A DNA stretch of 64,000 nt from Pseudomonadota bacterium. Lineage in GTDB: Bacteria; Bdellovibrionota_C; UBA2361; OMII01. A model generated the notes under the pieces. That model was not told the origin of the DNA. It did no database searches and saw nothing but the letters and a program-made list of their open reading frames with translations. The stretch covers positions 1 through 64,000 of the forward strand of contig JAPLFS010000066.1 of assembly GCA_026390555.1 (NCBI GenBank), read 5' to 3'. Below, piece after piece: positions 8,405-19,400 of the stretch. The position numbers and the translations under genes are program-made. Numbering within the stretch: position 1 is the first letter of the stretch; every line of letters starts with the position of its first letter.

Positions 8405-9694
8405 ATGCAACGTACCCGCTCAGCAGAGATATTCGCAAAAGCGAAGACCCATTTTCCAGGTGGTGTTAACTCACCAGTACGGGCATTCCGCTCTGTTGGG
8501 TCAGATCCATTTATCGTCAAATATGGCAAAGGTCCTTTCCTGTTCGACGTCGATGGAAATCGCTACGTCGACTATATAAATAGTTGGGGCCCGCTCGTTC
8601 TTGGGCACGCCCACCCGGCAGTAGTTGAAGTGTTGCATCAACAGGCGCAGCTCGGTACAAGCTACGGCGCATGTCATGAGCGTGAGAGCGAGTTAGCTGA
8701 GGTTGTTAAAGGGCTATTCCCCTCACTGGAGATGTTGCGCTTTGTTAACTCCGGTACCGAGGCCGGAATGGCCGTTATTCGATTGGCGCGTGGTTTCACA
8801 AACCGCAGTAAAATCATAAAATTCGAGGGGTGTTACCACGGACACGCCGACACCCTACTAGCCAAAGCGGGCTCCGGCATATTAACCCTCGGGCTGCCCG
8901 ATTGTGCAGGGGTTCCAGCAGCAGCGGTTGCAGATACCCTCGTCGCTCAATTTAATAACCTCAGCTCGGTCGAGCAAATTTTTAGTGAGTGCGGAGATCA
9001 GATCGCAGCGGTTATTCTAGAGCCAGTAGTCGGCAACTGTGGGCTACTCGTTCCGCAGATAGAGTTTCTCCAGGGCTTAAGAAGTATTACGGAAAAACAT
9101 GGCGCACTCTTAATCTTTGATGAGGTTATGAGTGGATTCAGGGTGCACCTCGGGGGTGCTCAAGCTCTTTACGGGATAAAGCCAGATCTGACGATGCTAG
9201 GAAAAGTTATCGGAGGGGGGTTGCCGGTTGGGGCGTTTGGTGGGCGTCGAGAGATTATGGAATACTTGGCACCCTTAGGGCCAGTGTATCAGGCCGGAAC
9301 CCTCTCAGGGAATCCTCTTGCGATGGTTGCGGGGCTTGCAACGCTGCGTGAATGGCAGAAGCCCGGAGTATTCGAAAGGACCGCTGCAATAACAGCGCAG
9401 CTAATAGAGGCGCTGCGCAGCAGCGCCGAGAAGCACGGCGTTCCACTGCAGGCGCAAGCGCTGGGAACTATGTTTGGGTTCTTTTTTAGCGACCGCCCCG
9501 TGGCCTCATTTCGAGATACCCTCGCAACTGATAAAGAGGCATTTAAGCGATTTTTTCACGCAATGCTTGATCAGGGTGTATACTTTGCCCCCTCTGCGTT
9601 TGAAGCTGGATTCGTCTCCGCTGCACATGAGGGAGAGGCGCTAGAACTTACTATCGCAGCGTTGGATAATGGCTTTAGCGTAGCGTCTAGCTAA
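8405..9694 (+). CDS. hemL: Glutamate-1-semialdehyde 2,1-aminomutase
   Basis: PLP enzyme converting glutamate-1-semialdehyde to 5-aminolevulinate in the C5 tetrapyrrole pathway. Family signatures are FPGGVNSPVRAF near the N-terminus, VNSGTEAGMAVIRLARG, EGCYHGHAD, LIFDEVMSGFR and the PLP-lysine segment TMLGKVIGGGLPVGAFGG. The length of 429 aa is typical. It follows the TSP3-repeat gene with no spacer and converges on the membrane-protein gene at 9691, overlapping it by four bases. It supplies heme precursors consistent with ctaA elsewhere in the window. Confidence 0.96.
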   Translation: MQRTRSAEIFAKAKTHFPGGVNSPVRAFRSVGSDPFIVKYGKGPFLFDVDGNRYVDYINSWGPLVLGHAHPAVVEVLHQQAQLGTSYGACHERESELAEVVKGLFPSLEMLRFVNSGTEAGMAVIRLARGFTNRSKIIKFEGCYHGHADTLLAKAGSGILTLGLPDCAGVPAAAVADTLVAQFNNLSSVEQIFSECGDQIAAVILEPVVGNCGLLVPQIEFLQGLRSITEKHGALLIFDEVMSGFRVHLGGAQALYGIKPDLTMLGKVIGGGLPVGAFGGRREIMEYLAPLGPVYQAGTLSGNPLAMVAGLATLREWQKPGVFERTAAITAQLIEALRSSAEKHGVPLQAQALGTMFGFFFSDRPVASFRDTLATDKEAFKRFFHAMLDQGVYFAPSAFEAGFVSAAHEGEALELTIAALDNGFSVASS

Positions 9695-10377
9695 GACACC
9701 TCGAATAACGATGAGAAGAACGTTCCAATACGGAGCGACGTATCCGGATAGAGCGCCTCAGCGCAGGTAATGCCAACTATAAACGATCCGATCAGAAGTG
9801 GTATACACAGCAGCGCCAGCAGATAAGCAGTTATGGTAGGGGTTTTTCCAATGGCACGAATAGCTCCGACAAACACCAAGAAACCGAGCGCCATCGCGGT
9901 GTAGATCAATAAAGGAAAGAGCCCGGTCAGCCAGTCTCCCTCCGATATTTGGCCGGTGCAGAGAAAGGAGAGGATCGTAAGCTCGCCATTAATGGCATAA
10001 TTTGCGATATAATATCCAAGCATAATAGGGATAGCTGCAACTAACGAATACATAATTGCAGCGATTACCTTAATAATTGCGGCAGAGATGCCTAATATTC
10101 GCAACATAATGGTTGTAGAGATGACAAAAAAAACAAAGCTTATCGCAAGTGTTGTTAGGAGCGCATATATTAAACTTCCCTCGGGGGTTGGAAGCTCGTT
10201 TTGGTATTGGTAAATAAGAGAGGGCAATACTAGAACAGAGAAGAGCGCCAGGCAGGATGAGATGATGTAGGGAGGATAGGGGCGCTCGACAAGCAGATGC
10301 CGCATCGTTCCCTCTTTATCGAGGATTGAGGAGGTCAGAAGATCGAGTAATCCAACTTTTCTTTGATAACTCTTCAT
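9691..10377 (-). CDS. Yip1-like multi-pass membrane protein
   Basis: 228-aa protein with about five hydrophobic spans, for example IISSCLALFSVLVLPSLIY, LLTTLAISFVFFVISTTIML, IIKVIAAIMYSLVAAIPIML and LLALLCIPLLIGSFIVGI. The short cytosolic N-terminus and span layout resemble the Yip1 domain family, whose bacterial members have no defined role. Identity is uncertain because the call rests on topology and a few patterns only. It runs opposite to hemL, and their ends overlap by four bases. Confidence 0.45.
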   Translation of the reverse strand: MKSYQRKVGLLDLLTSSILDKEGTMRHLLVERPYPPYIISSCLALFSVLVLPSLIYQYQNELPTPEGSLIYALLTTLAISFVFFVISTTIMLRILGISAAIIKVIAAIMYSLVAAIPIMLGYYIANYAINGELTILSFLCTGQISEGDWLTGLFPLLIYTAMALGFLVFVGAIRAIGKTPTITAYLLALLCIPLLIGSFIVGITCAEALYPDTSLRIGTFFSSLFEVS

Positions 10378-10577
10378 ATGTTAGGCCCTTAGCTAAAGAA
10401 ACCTTAGTGTGTAGTTATTTCAAGGTGTTTGGCGAGCCCTAAAAATTGGGCGCAATTGCCCTACGGCTAGAGCGTTGCATTTTATCGCGTTTTGGTGTTC
10501 AATCCAAATATCGAACGCGACTAACTGTTGCCGTTGAATTAACGCCTCTTCCCACCCAGGAACGAGGAGTTACTTGA

Positions 10578-10654
10578 GCGGGAGTAGCTCAGTTGGCTAG
10601 AGCATCAGCCTTCCAAGCTGAGGGTCGCGGGTTCGAGTCTCGTCTCCCGCTCCA
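10578..10654 (+). tRNA. tRNA-Gly (anticodon TCC)
   Basis: 77 nt with complete cloverleaf. The acceptor stem is GCGGGAG / CTCCCGC, the D-loop contains AGTTGGCTAG, and the anticodon loop CTTCCAA has TCC at 10612-10614. The T-arm is GCGGG-TTCGAGT-CTCGT with one imperfect pair. The 3' CCA is encoded. Confidence 0.95.
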
Positions 10655-10718
10655 TATTTCTCACGCGGTGCTGCATTTTCCAAGCGGTGCCGTGCCTCTT
10701 CAGAGGCCGATCGCTGAC

Positions 10719-11273
10719 ATGGAGTCAGGTGCTTACTTACGCTATACTATTGTAATGGGCGCACTAAGTTTTGCTATCCTAATTGTTTTTCTTTGGGTGC
10801 TGCTCGTGGTTTACCTTGTATTCACGATAGTTGCGATATTTGCGGGCGCTGCACCGATCCCCTCAGCTGAGTCAACCGTTAAGTGCATGATGGACCTTGC
10901 TAATATTCAACCAGGAGAGCTGCTGCTAGACCTAGGCTCCGGAGATGGGCGAATTCTTATCGCGGGGGCAAAAAGAGGAGCGCGGTGTATCGGATTTGAG
11001 ATTAATCCAATCCTTCTTTGGTACACTCGGCTGCGCGCTAGAATTCAGGGTTTAACCTCTATTTCGGTTCATGGAACGAATCTCTGGGATGCTGATATCA
11101 AAGATGCGGACATCCTTACCATATATATGGTGCCAATTTACATGGAGAGGCTGCGAAAGAAGATTCAAGCAGAGATGAAGCCGGGCAGCAGGGTGATCTC
11201 CGGAGTGTACCCATTCCCAGATTGGGAGCCTGAAAAAACCAATGGCCGCGTATATATGTACCGGGTCTCGTAA
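10719..11273 (+). CDS. Membrane-anchored class I SAM-dependent methyltransferase
   Basis: About 184 aa from ATG 10719. The open frame runs back into the tRNA, so earlier starts are excluded. One N-terminal transmembrane helix (ILIVFLWVLLVVYLVFTIVAIF) precedes a Rossmann methyltransferase with motif I LLLDLGSGDGRI, then GARCIGFEINPILLWY (motif II). The N-terminal helix followed by a Cys-Met-hydrophobic segment and DLGSGDGR is reminiscent of the ATPSCKMT/FAM173 lysine-methyltransferase group, but the substrate cannot be assigned. It stands alone between tRNA-Gly and the aldehyde dehydrogenase. Confidence 0.65.
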   Translation: MESGAYLRYTIVMGALSFAILIVFLWVLLVVYLVFTIVAIFAGAAPIPSAESTVKCMMDLANIQPGELLLDLGSGDGRILIAGAKRGARCIGFEINPILLWYTRLRARIQGLTSISVHGTNLWDADIKDADILTIYMVPIYMERLRKKIQAEMKPGSRVISGVYPFPDWEPEKTNGRVYMYRVS

Positions 11274-11319
11274 CTGAGTGCTAACATGGATTGGCACCGT
11301 TTTTATTTAGGGGATCCTT

Positions 11320-12837
11320 ATGCGCGCGAGTATCACAGCTTTGGGGCTAGAGCCCCTTAATCCGGGAGCTTTCGGCCGATCTGTTATCATAAACTCCTCT
11401 GGCAAGCAGCTACGGGTTACCTCGCCCATAGATGGCGCAGAGATAGGCCGTGTAATATGTGCCGATGACGCCGCATACGAGCAGGTCATAAAGGATGCGC
11501 TTGAGGTCTTTAAGGAGTGGAGAAAGGTCCCCGCCCCCGAACGCGGGGCTCTGGTGCGTAAAATCGCAGATGCCCTAAGGGACTCTAAGCAACTGCTCGG
11601 GAAACTCATCTCTATCGAGAGCGGCAAGATCCTCTCCGAAGGAGAGGGCGAGGTTCAGGAATCTATAGATATCGCCGATTTCGCCGTCGGACTCTCTAGG
11701 CAGCTGTATGGCAAAACCATGCACTCAGAGCGCCGTAACCACCGCATGTATGAGCAGTGGCACCCCCTTGGAATTATCGGCGTTATTACCGCGTTTAATT
11801 TCCCCGCCGCAGTATGGGCCTGGAACGCCATGATAGCGGCGGTGTGCGGCGATGTTATCGTGTGGAAACCATCGGAGCTTACACCGCTTACCGCAATTGC
11901 AATTAATAATATCTGTCGTGAGGTTGCAAAAAGCTTAGGCTTTGAAGGGGTGTTCTCGCTGTTGATCGGTGATGGGCCCGATCTAGGTCAAAAGCTCGCA
12001 GACGATCGCCGAGTGCCGTGCATCTCTGCAACCGGCTCGTGCCGTATGGGGCGCCTCGTAGCACAAAAGGTCGCAGCACGGCTTGGACGCTCTATCCTTG
12101 AGCTCGGCGGAAATAACGCAGTGATAGTCCTGCCCGATGCCGATCTGCAGCTAGTAACCTCCGGAACGCTCTTCGGTGCCGTCGGTACAGCGGGGCAACG
12201 GTGCACAACAGTTCGGCGCGCATTGGTGCATCAGGAGATAGTTGAACCATTTATAGAGCAACTCGTCGCCGCCTATAAACAGGTGAAGATCGGAGACCCA
12301 TTAAAGCAGGGAACCTTAATGGGGCCACTTATCCATGCAGGTGCGGTTGAGGCGTATCGCCAGGCGATCGCACGTGTGCCACAGGAGGGCGGAGAGGTAA
12401 TCTACGGTGGAAAGGTGCTGGCAGGCATGCCATCCGATCTCTACGTTGAACCTACGATCGTACGCGCAAAACCCGGCATGGCGCTTCTGCACGAAGAGAC
12501 CTTTGCCCCTATTCTTTACGTCGTGCCGATTAGTGATCTTGATCAGGCGCTTATGATCAACAACGAAGTGCCGCAGGGATTGAGCTCTGCAATCTTTACC
12601 AGAAATATTCAAAACGCCGAGAGTTTCCTAGCAAGCACTGGCAGCGATTGTGGGATCGCCAACGTTAACATAGGCACCTCTGGGGCTGAGATCGGCGGTG
12701 CCTTCGGTGGAGAGAAGGATAGCGGTGGTGGACGCGAAGCCGGATCCGATGCCTGGAAGCAGTATATGCGCAGACAGACATCCACCATTAACTTTGGCAA
12801 CGATATGCCCCTAGCACAGGGGGTGGTGTTTTCCTGA
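11320..12837 (+). CDS. ALDH7-type aldehyde dehydrogenase (L-aminoadipate-semialdehyde dehydrogenase-like)
   Basis: 505-aa NAD(P)-dependent aldehyde dehydrogenase. The general-base Glu is E261 (SILELGGNNAVIV) and the nucleophilic Cys is C295 (GTAGQRCTT). The NAD-binding motif is SATGSCRMGRLVAQ and the substrate pocket has PLGIIGVITAFNFPAAVWAWN. ELGGNNA together with AGQRCTT and a long N-terminus is characteristic of ALDH7 (antiquitin / piperideine-6-carboxylate dehydrogenase), which oxidises aminoadipate semialdehyde in lysine catabolism. No other lysine-degradation gene is adjacent; leucine dehydrogenase at 13335 suggests a general amino-acid-use neighbourhood. Confidence 0.85.
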   Translation: MRASITALGLEPLNPGAFGRSVIINSSGKQLRVTSPIDGAEIGRVICADDAAYEQVIKDALEVFKEWRKVPAPERGALVRKIADALRDSKQLLGKLISIESGKILSEGEGEVQESIDIADFAVGLSRQLYGKTMHSERRNHRMYEQWHPLGIIGVITAFNFPAAVWAWNAMIAAVCGDVIVWKPSELTPLTAIAINNICREVAKSLGFEGVFSLLIGDGPDLGQKLADDRRVPCISATGSCRMGRLVAQKVAARLGRSILELGGNNAVIVLPDADLQLVTSGTLFGAVGTAGQRCTTVRRALVHQEIVEPFIEQLVAAYKQVKIGDPLKQGTLMGPLIHAGAVEAYRQAIARVPQEGGEVIYGGKVLAGMPSDLYVEPTIVRAKPGMALLHEETFAPILYVVPISDLDQALMINNEVPQGLSSAIFTRNIQNAESFLASTGSDCGIANVNIGTSGAEIGGAFGGEKDSGGGREAGSDAWKQYMRRQTSTINFGNDMPLAQGVVFS

Positions 12838-12908
12838 GCTGCGTTGCCGGTCAGGGGGCGGGTTTCAATCAGATAGTGGGTGTGTTAAGCATTAAGGACA
12901 CTATTTCT

Positions 12909-12992
12909 GCCCTGGTGCTGGAATTGGTAGACAGGCATGATTCAGGTTCATGTGTCCGCAAGGGTGTGGAGGTTCAAGTCCTCTCCAGGGCA
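12909..12992 (+). tRNA. tRNA-Leu (anticodon CAG)
   Basis: 84-nt class II tRNA. The acceptor stem is GCCCTGG / CCAGGGC, the anticodon stem is CATGA / TCATG with loop TTCAGGT (CAG at 12943-12945), and the variable arm is TGTCCGCAAGGGTG, as expected for Leu. The T-arm is GGAGG-TTCAAGT-CCTCT. The discriminator is A12992 and CCA is not encoded. Confidence 0.93.
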
Positions 12993-13064
12993 TTATTATA
13001 GAGTATTTTTAGACCATTACGATATATTCAGCGCCGGCATTCTAGTTTTGTGCACGAGGTATCT

Positions 13065-13214
13065 ATGAAAGTAAAAGCTCTCCTCTCCCTCCTTATTATC
13101 GGTGTCGTACTATTGGCAGTGTCTACAACAGGATGTAAACGTAGAACACAAACTTATGCTGGAATCAAAGATCCTAAGGCTAGCGAAAAGATTGAGCCAA
13201 ATGCTCAGTACTAA
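13065..13214 (+). CDS. Small lipoprotein-like peptide (49 aa)
   Basis: ATG at 13065 is preceded by GAGGT about six bases upstream. The product has a basic start (MKVKALLS), a hydrophobic core (LLIIGVVLLAVS) and a Cys after STTG, resembling a lipoprotein signal with an atypical -3 Thr. The mature part is about 25 residues, polar, with no recognisable domain. Good start signals and a membrane-targeting N-terminus make a real gene likely. It follows tRNA-Leu and may use its own promoter. Confidence 0.6.
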   Translation: MKVKALLSLLIIGVVLLAVSTTGCKRRTQTYAGIKDPKASEKIEPNAQY

Positions 13215-13334
13215 TGTCCAGGTCCAGATCTAGGTTCGGATACAGGTATTTCTCACCCTAGGATTATAGAAATCCTCTTTAGGTCGTCTAGCGATAGTTG
13301 ACGCTAGATGAAAAAATTAAGATGATCGATAGCT

Positions 13335-14411
13335 ATGACCAAGTCAGTTCTTGAAGCCTGTGCGGCGCGCGGACACGAGCAGGTAGTGTTCTTTAATTAT
13401 CCAGATGTCGGACTTAAAGCTATCGTAGCGATTCACGATACTACGCTTGGGCCAGCGCTCGGCGGGTGTCGCATGAGCCTCTACCAGAATGATGAGCATG
13501 CGCTTGACGACGTAATGCGACTCTCTGAAGGGATGACCTACAAGAGCGCTTTGGCGGGACTACCCCTTGGTGGTGGAAAATCTATAATCATAGCAGACCC
13601 TAACATCGTGGAGGGGCGCGAAGCGCTCCTGCAAAAGTTTGGTGAATGTCTTAACGCATTGTCTGGGCGCTATATCACCGCGGAGGACATGGGAACCTCT
13701 GTCAGGGACATCATGGCGATCCGCGCCAAATCAAAGTACGTTGTTGGAACAGATCCTGCAAAAGGTGGAACAGGGGATCCCTCACCATGGACCGCACAGG
13801 GCATATTCGTTGCTATGCGAGCTGCTGTTGAGCACACATTCTCCGGTGAGAGAAGCCTTAAGGGAAAACGGATCGCCGTTCAGGGGATCGGACATGTAGG
13901 TATGTACTTGGTCGAGCTTCTTGCTAAAGAGGGAGCAATCGTGACCGTAGCTGATACCCATGAGGTGTTGCTTAAACGTGCTGCTTCTGAATTTAATGCT
14001 GCTGTAGTAGCTCCCGATGCGATTTATGACGTGCCGTGTGATATATTTTCGCCGTGTGCAATTGGACAAACGGTCAATGCAAGCACCCTAAAGCGACTCA
14101 AATGTTCGATTATAGCCGGTGCTGCGAATAATCAACTTTCAGACCGCTCCGTATACGAAACGATTAACTCAAAGAAGATCTTGTACTGCCCTGACTTCGT
14201 GGTTAATTCAGGGGGGGTTATCTCCGTATGCGCAGAGCTAGCAGAGGGTGGTCCAAATATTGCGTGGGTCAAAGAACGAGTTGACGCCATCTACCACACT
14301 ACCGTTAAGGTGCTGGATGAATCTAAGCGTCAGGACAGATTTACCGAAGAGGTAGCGATCGATCTGGCCAAGGAACGAATTGCAGTTGCAAAGATGGGTC
14401 GTAAGCAGTGA
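13335..14411 (+). CDS. Leucine dehydrogenase (Glu/Leu/Phe/Val dehydrogenase family)
   Basis: NAD-dependent oxidative deamination of branched-chain amino acids. Catalytic motifs are [19 protein letters not shown] (K70 and K82) and [10 protein letters not shown] (D118). A Rossmann domain follows with the GxGxxG stretch [16 protein letters not shown], and the C-terminus has [13 protein letters not shown]. The length of 358 aa matches leucine/valine dehydrogenases rather than glutamate dehydrogenase (over 410 aa). Its last codons overlap the uvrB start by four bases. Leu versus Val or Phe specificity is not resolved from sequence alone. Confidence 0.85.
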   Translation: MTKSVLEACAARGHEQVVFFNYPDVGLKAIVAIHDTTLGPALGGCRMSLYQNDEHALDDVMRLSEGMTYKSALAGLPLGGGKSIIIADPNIVEGREALLQKFGECLNALSGRYITAEDMGTSVRDIMAIRAKSKYVVGTDPAKGGTGDPSPWTAQGIFVAMRAAVEHTFSGERSLKGKRIAVQGIGHVGMYLVELLAKEGAIVTVADTHEVLLKRAASEFNAAVVAPDAIYDVPCDIFSPCAIGQTVNASTLKRLKCSIIAGAANNQLSDRSVYETINSKKILYCPDFVVNSGGVISVCAELAEGGPNIAWVKERVDAIYHTTVKVLDESKRQDRFTEEVAIDLAKERIAVAKMGRKQ

Positions 14412-16435
14412 ACAGTGAGCCAGCAGCGGCACGTCCTGCGCCGGCTCCCGAGCCATTTCAACTTATAACCACGTTTTCGCCCTGCGGCGATCAATCACAA
14501 GCCATCGCTAGTCTTGATGAGAACCTACGGAGGGGCGTGAATTTTCAAACGCTACTCGGTGTTACCGGCTCTGGTAAGACCTTTACGATAGCTAACGTTA
14601 TTGCCAAGCAAAATAGACCGACTCTCATTATTGCGCCCAATAAGACCCTTGCAGCACAGCTCTACGGCGAATTTGTCGAGTTCTTTCCAAAAAATCGGGT
14701 GCGTTACTTCGTTAGCTACTACGATTATTACCAACCTGAAGCGTATATTCCATCAACCGATACCTATATCGAAAAGGACTCGGCGATTAACGAAGAGATC
14801 GACAAGATGCGCCACGCTGCTACCAAGGCGCTGCTTGAATCGCGCGATACTATTATCGTCGCAAGCGTAAGTTGTATCTACGGGCTGGGTGACCCCGAAG
14901 AGTACTTTAAGATGATGCTATACTTAGAGCAGGGCGATATCGCGCCGAGGGAGCAGGTTATTCGCCAGCTCGTGCACATGCAGTATAAACGCACAGATAT
15001 TGAGTTCGCTCGCGGTACCTTTCGTGTGCGGGGTGAAAATATCGATATTTTCCCCTCGGATCAGGATGCCTCCGCTACTCGTATAATTTTCTTTGGGGAT
15101 GAAGTTGAGGAGATCCGAGAGATCGATCCACTCACAGGAGCTACCCTTAAAAAGATCAATTCGTGCGCAGTATATCCGGTCAGCCACTTCGTAACTGAAC
15201 GGGAGGCCGTCGATAGAGCTATTATATCCATTCGCAAGGAGCTTAAGGAGCGCTGCCCTGAGTTGCTAACACAGGGCAAGCTACTTGAATTGCAACGGCT
15301 AGAACAGCGCACCCTGTATGATCTTGAGCTGCTGCACGAGATCGGATTTTGCCCGGGAATTGAAAACTACAGTCGCCATATCGCCGGACGTAAGGAGGGC
15401 GAGTCCCCAACGACGCTACTTGATTACTTTCCCAAGGATTTCCTGCTCGTTGTTGACGAGAGCCACGTTACCATTTCGCAGATTGGGGGCATGTATCGTG
15501 GGGACCGCTCGCGTAAACAGACCCTAGTTGATTTTGGATTTAGATTGCCATCGGCCCTTGATAATAGACCGCTTAGCCTCGATGAGTTCTGGGAAAAAAC
15601 AGGGCAAACCATTTTTGTCTCCGCAACTCCAGCTAATCTAGAGCTTGAGAAGAGTGAAGGTATTATTATAGAGCAGGTTAATCGCCCTACGGGCCTATTA
15701 GATCCCCCTATATCTATCCGTCCTGCCACTCATCAGGTCGATGATCTTATTACAGAGATTCGAAAGACCGTTGAAGCAGGCGAGCGAGTGCTTGCTATAA
15801 CGTTGACCAAAAAGATGTCGGAGGATCTCGCCGCATACTTTAGAGAGGTTGGAATACGCGCCCGCTACCTGCACTCAGATATTACCACCATCGAGCGTGT
15901 CGAGATCTTGCGCGGTCTGCGGCGTGGAGATTTCGATGTTTTAATCGGAATTAATCTCCTTAGAGAGGGGCTTGATCTGGTTGAGGTCAGCTTAGTTGCT
16001 ATCCTTGATGCTGATAAAGAGGGCTTCCTGCGCTCTACCAGATCTTTAATTCAGATTATGGGACGAGCCGCTCGTAACATAAACGGGCGAGTGATCTTGT
16101 ATGCCGATAAGGTCACTAAATCGATTAATGAAGCTGTAGCCGAGACCGATCGTAGACGAACTATTCAGGCCGAGTTTAACAAGCAACACGGCATCACTCC
16201 ACGCAGCGCTGTGCGTTCAGAGCAGATAGCGCTGGGCGCGGGAGCCTCTGAGGATGCGGCTACTCAGGAAGCTAAGCAGGGGATTCACATCCCGGCGGAT
16301 CCAAAGGAGGCGCAGCGGCTGATAGAAACTTTGCGTAAGGAGATGTTTGACGCCGCTGCAAAACGGGAGTACGAGTTGGCCGCTGAACGACGCGATTCGA
16401 TTAAAGCTATTCAGGAGAGCTTGCTGCTACGCTAG
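14408..16435 (+). CDS. uvrB: Excinuclease ABC subunit B
   Basis: 675-aa UvrB, the damage-verifying helicase-like subunit of nucleotide excision repair. The Walker A region is [16 protein letters not shown]. The beta-hairpin region is [24 protein letters not shown]-type [17 protein letters not shown], motif [17 protein letters not shown] and QIMGRAARN, and the C-terminal UVR domain ([21 protein letters not shown]) are all present. The start is GTG at 14408, overlapping the leucine dehydrogenase stop. Its 3' end overlaps the giant minus-strand gene by nine bases. No LexA-type operator is visible directly upstream. Confidence 0.97.
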   Translation: MNSEPAAARPAPAPEPFQLITTFSPCGDQSQAIASLDENLRRGVNFQTLLGVTGSGKTFTIANVIAKQNRPTLIIAPNKTLAAQLYGEFVEFFPKNRVRYFVSYYDYYQPEAYIPSTDTYIEKDSAINEEIDKMRHAATKALLESRDTIIVASVSCIYGLGDPEEYFKMMLYLEQGDIAPREQVIRQLVHMQYKRTDIEFARGTFRVRGENIDIFPSDQDASATRIIFFGDEVEEIREIDPLTGATLKKINSCAVYPVSHFVTEREAVDRAIISIRKELKERCPELLTQGKLLELQRLEQRTLYDLELLHEIGFCPGIENYSRHIAGRKEGESPTTLLDYFPKDFLLVVDESHVTISQIGGMYRGDRSRKQTLVDFGFRLPSALDNRPLSLDEFWEKTGQTIFVSATPANLELEKSEGIIIEQVNRPTGLLDPPISIRPATHQVDDLITEIRKTVEAGERVLAITLTKKMSEDLAAYFREVGIRARYLHSDITTIERVEILRGLRRGDFDVLIGINLLREGLDLVEVSLVAILDADKEGFLRSTRSLIQIMGRAARNINGRVILYADKVTKSINEAVAETDRRRTIQAEFNKQHGITPRSAVRSEQIALGAGASEDAATQEAKQGIHIPADPKEAQRLIETLRKEMFDAAAKREYELAAERRDSIKAIQESLLLR

Positions 16436-19400
16436 CTCTACAGCAATCCGAACCTCTGTTCCATAAAGAGGATCCTCAAACGCAATTGTGCTGCCGGAAA
16501 GCGTTCTGCCATCGACCTCAATCGAGCTAACGCCGCGCTCTACCCCAGCCTTATTTGATACTGCGATATGAAAGGTACGTCCCTGACGTTTGTAGATCAG
16601 TGAGAATTTATCCCATGTGGTGGGCACGCATGGATTGATAGTGAATGAGGTAGCATGCACCTTAAGGCCAATAATATGCTCTAGCCCAGCCTGATAGAGC
16701 CACCCTGCGGAGCCCGTATACCAACTCCAACCTGCACGACCAGCCAGTGTTTTCTCAGCGCAGACATCCCCACACATAACGTACGGCTCAGCCTGATAGC
16801 GCCCTATGCCGGTTGTATCCGAGGTAAGGTTTATCGGGTTAATCAACTCAAATAGCTCTAGCGCCTCAGTTCCATGACCCATCTCGGCAGCGGCGATGAT
16901 GACCCAGGCCGCAGCGTGCGTATACTGACCACCGTTCTCGCGAATGCCGGGTGGATAGCCCTTAATGTAGCCGGGATTCTTAGATGTTTTATCAAATGGT
17001 GGAGTAAGGAGCTTTATAATGCGAGCATCACGGTCGATCAGGTGCTCCCTAATAGATTGCATGGCTTGAGCGGCGCGAGCAGGCTCGGCTGCTTTGCTAA
17101 TAACTGCCCAAGACTGAGCTAGAGAGTCGATCTTACATTCATCGTTTAAGGAGCTTCCGATCGGTGTACCATCGTCGTAAAAGGCACGGCGATACCAGGC
17201 TCCATCCCAGGCGTGCTCTTCCGCCGCGTTTTTAAGCGCTACCGCACGCTGACGGAGTTGAGCTGCATTGTCGTGGTCACCCTGAGCATCTAGCACAGCC
17301 GAGAAGCGGTTAATTACCTCGATCTGAAACCAGGCCAGCCAGACGCTCTCGCCCTGACCGTGAGTTCCAACCTCGTTCATGCCATCGTTCCAGTCACCTG
17401 CTCCTATCAAGGGCAGTCCGTGTGGCCCAACAGCCGATGTAGCGCTGAAGGTGCGCAGGCAGTGCTCAATTAGTAGCCCCTGAGCGCCGTTACTGTCTGG
17501 AGTAAAGTAGCTCTCCATCTGCCGCTCGTTAAGGGCTGGACCCTGTAGATAAGGCACTGACTCGGAAAGTATTGAGTAATCACCACTGACTTCGATATAG
17601 CGGCTGACAACATACGGCAACCAAAGCAGATCATCCGAGATACGGGTACGGACTCCGCGTCCTGTTGGGGGATGCCACCAGTGTTGCACATCACCCTCAA
17701 CGAATTGGTGAGCAGCATGCAGCAGAATTTGTGCGCGCGTTAGTTCAGGACGAATGGCGAGCAGAGCCAGGGAGTCCTGAAGTTGATCCCTAAAGCCGAG
17801 CGCCCCACCGCTTTGATAGAAACCTGAACGGCCCATCAGACGACAGGCAACGGTCTGATAGAGCAACCAAGCGTTCATCATCGTATTAAAAGATGTGCTG
17901 GGTGTAGTGACCTGTACGGTAGAGAGTAGATCTTGCCACCACGATTCAACCCCGGAGAGCTCGATGCGCTGGGTTTGAAGGCTGCGGTGTTTTGCAACAT
18001 CGAGCCGCATAGCATCACCGCTTGGGTACTCTCCTAGGAAGAAATGCACGACACGCTCCTCCTTTGGTTTGAGCGTAACTGCAATCTGAAGCGCCGCACA
18101 GGGATCAATGCCAGCACCGGTCTTAGTCGATAATTTTACCGGCTTGGCCTTGGCAGGAAAGAAGCTAACTTGAGCGCCCTTTTCAAGGACGAGGGGCTTT
18201 CGTAGGTCGCCGTTTCGTCCCAGAAATTCAAGGCGTGAGGCGCTATAGCTTGCAATCGGCTCACTAGAACCGAACGCTACGGTTCTGCCTGAGAACTCGT
18301 TGTTATAATAGTTTACGGCGCAGAGCGCCTGCGCGGAGCGATCAAAACTAGTTGATATAAAGCGGTAGTTATCATCACGCGCTGCGCCTAGTACTAGATC
18401 GCAATATAGGAATAGCTCAAGTTTTTGCTCGGTTGGTTCTAGGTTTGAGAGGGTAATTGAGTACCATTTAACCCGATCAGTTATCGAGCCACTCAGGGTC
18501 AACTTTGACTCTATTCCGGCATTAATTGTTTTAAAGCTAGAGGAGCCGAAGCCGTGCTCAACTTTGTAATCGAGACCCTCGCCAGCAGGCTCTGGAGTTA
18601 GCGACCAGTAGTCCCCGGAGTCTGCACGGCGCAGATATACAACCTCGCTTGGAGGATCAATAATCGGATCATTACTCCACGGGGTCAGTTTATTTTCACG
18701 ACTGTTTTCAGACCAGGTGTAACCACCCCCCGACTCAGTTACAAGGAAGCCAAAGGAGGGATTGGCGATAACGTTGGTCCAGGCCAGGGGTGGGCGCACG
18801 GAGCCGATCTTAGGCATGATGTAGTGCTTAGAGATCGGGGCGAATCCTCCAATGCCGTTTTCGAGTAGAAGTGGCTGTTGGGGCTCTGGGGGGGCTACAA
18901 GCCGTTTGTGAGATGAGATCGGCGCAACCTCCTGCGTCTGTTCAAAGGCCGGTGTTTTTAGGGCCTCTAGCAGCCCGCCGATCTCTCCAACTATAACGAT
19001 GCGCGCCACCGTTTCAAGCAATATCGATTCAGACTCCGATATCTGACTTGAGGAACGGAGGAATATACCACCTGGGCGATCAATTAGGCCGCCAGCGGTA
19101 CTTGAACGCACTAGATATTCGAGATCCTCCGCGAGCGGTTGCATGTATGTACCGGGATTATTGTGCAGTACGATCAGATCGAACTCAAGGCCACGCTCGC
19201 GCAGGAAGTGGTGCGCAAGGAGTAGCTCCTGCAGAACCTTGCCCTGACGTGAGTCGGTAATCTTTACCAGAACTATCGGGAGGTCACCTGAGATGCCGAA
19301 GCGCCACAGTCCAGATTGACCGAGTCGGTTAGCGGCGAGGCTCTCGGGAGCCCCACGCACAGAGGGCTCGTTGTAGACGAGGCAGCCGGCTAGACGATGA

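Noticed and set aside
10593-10718. Upstream extension of the methyltransferase frame
   Set aside because: It begins inside the tRNA-Gly gene, and those residues are just the tRNA sequence read as codons.
13287-13308. TCTAGCG/CGCTAGA hairpin before leucine dehydrogenase as a terminator
   Set aside because: It is followed by A-rich, not T-rich, sequence on the plus strand, and no minus-strand gene ends there. Kept only as an unexplained 7-bp stem.
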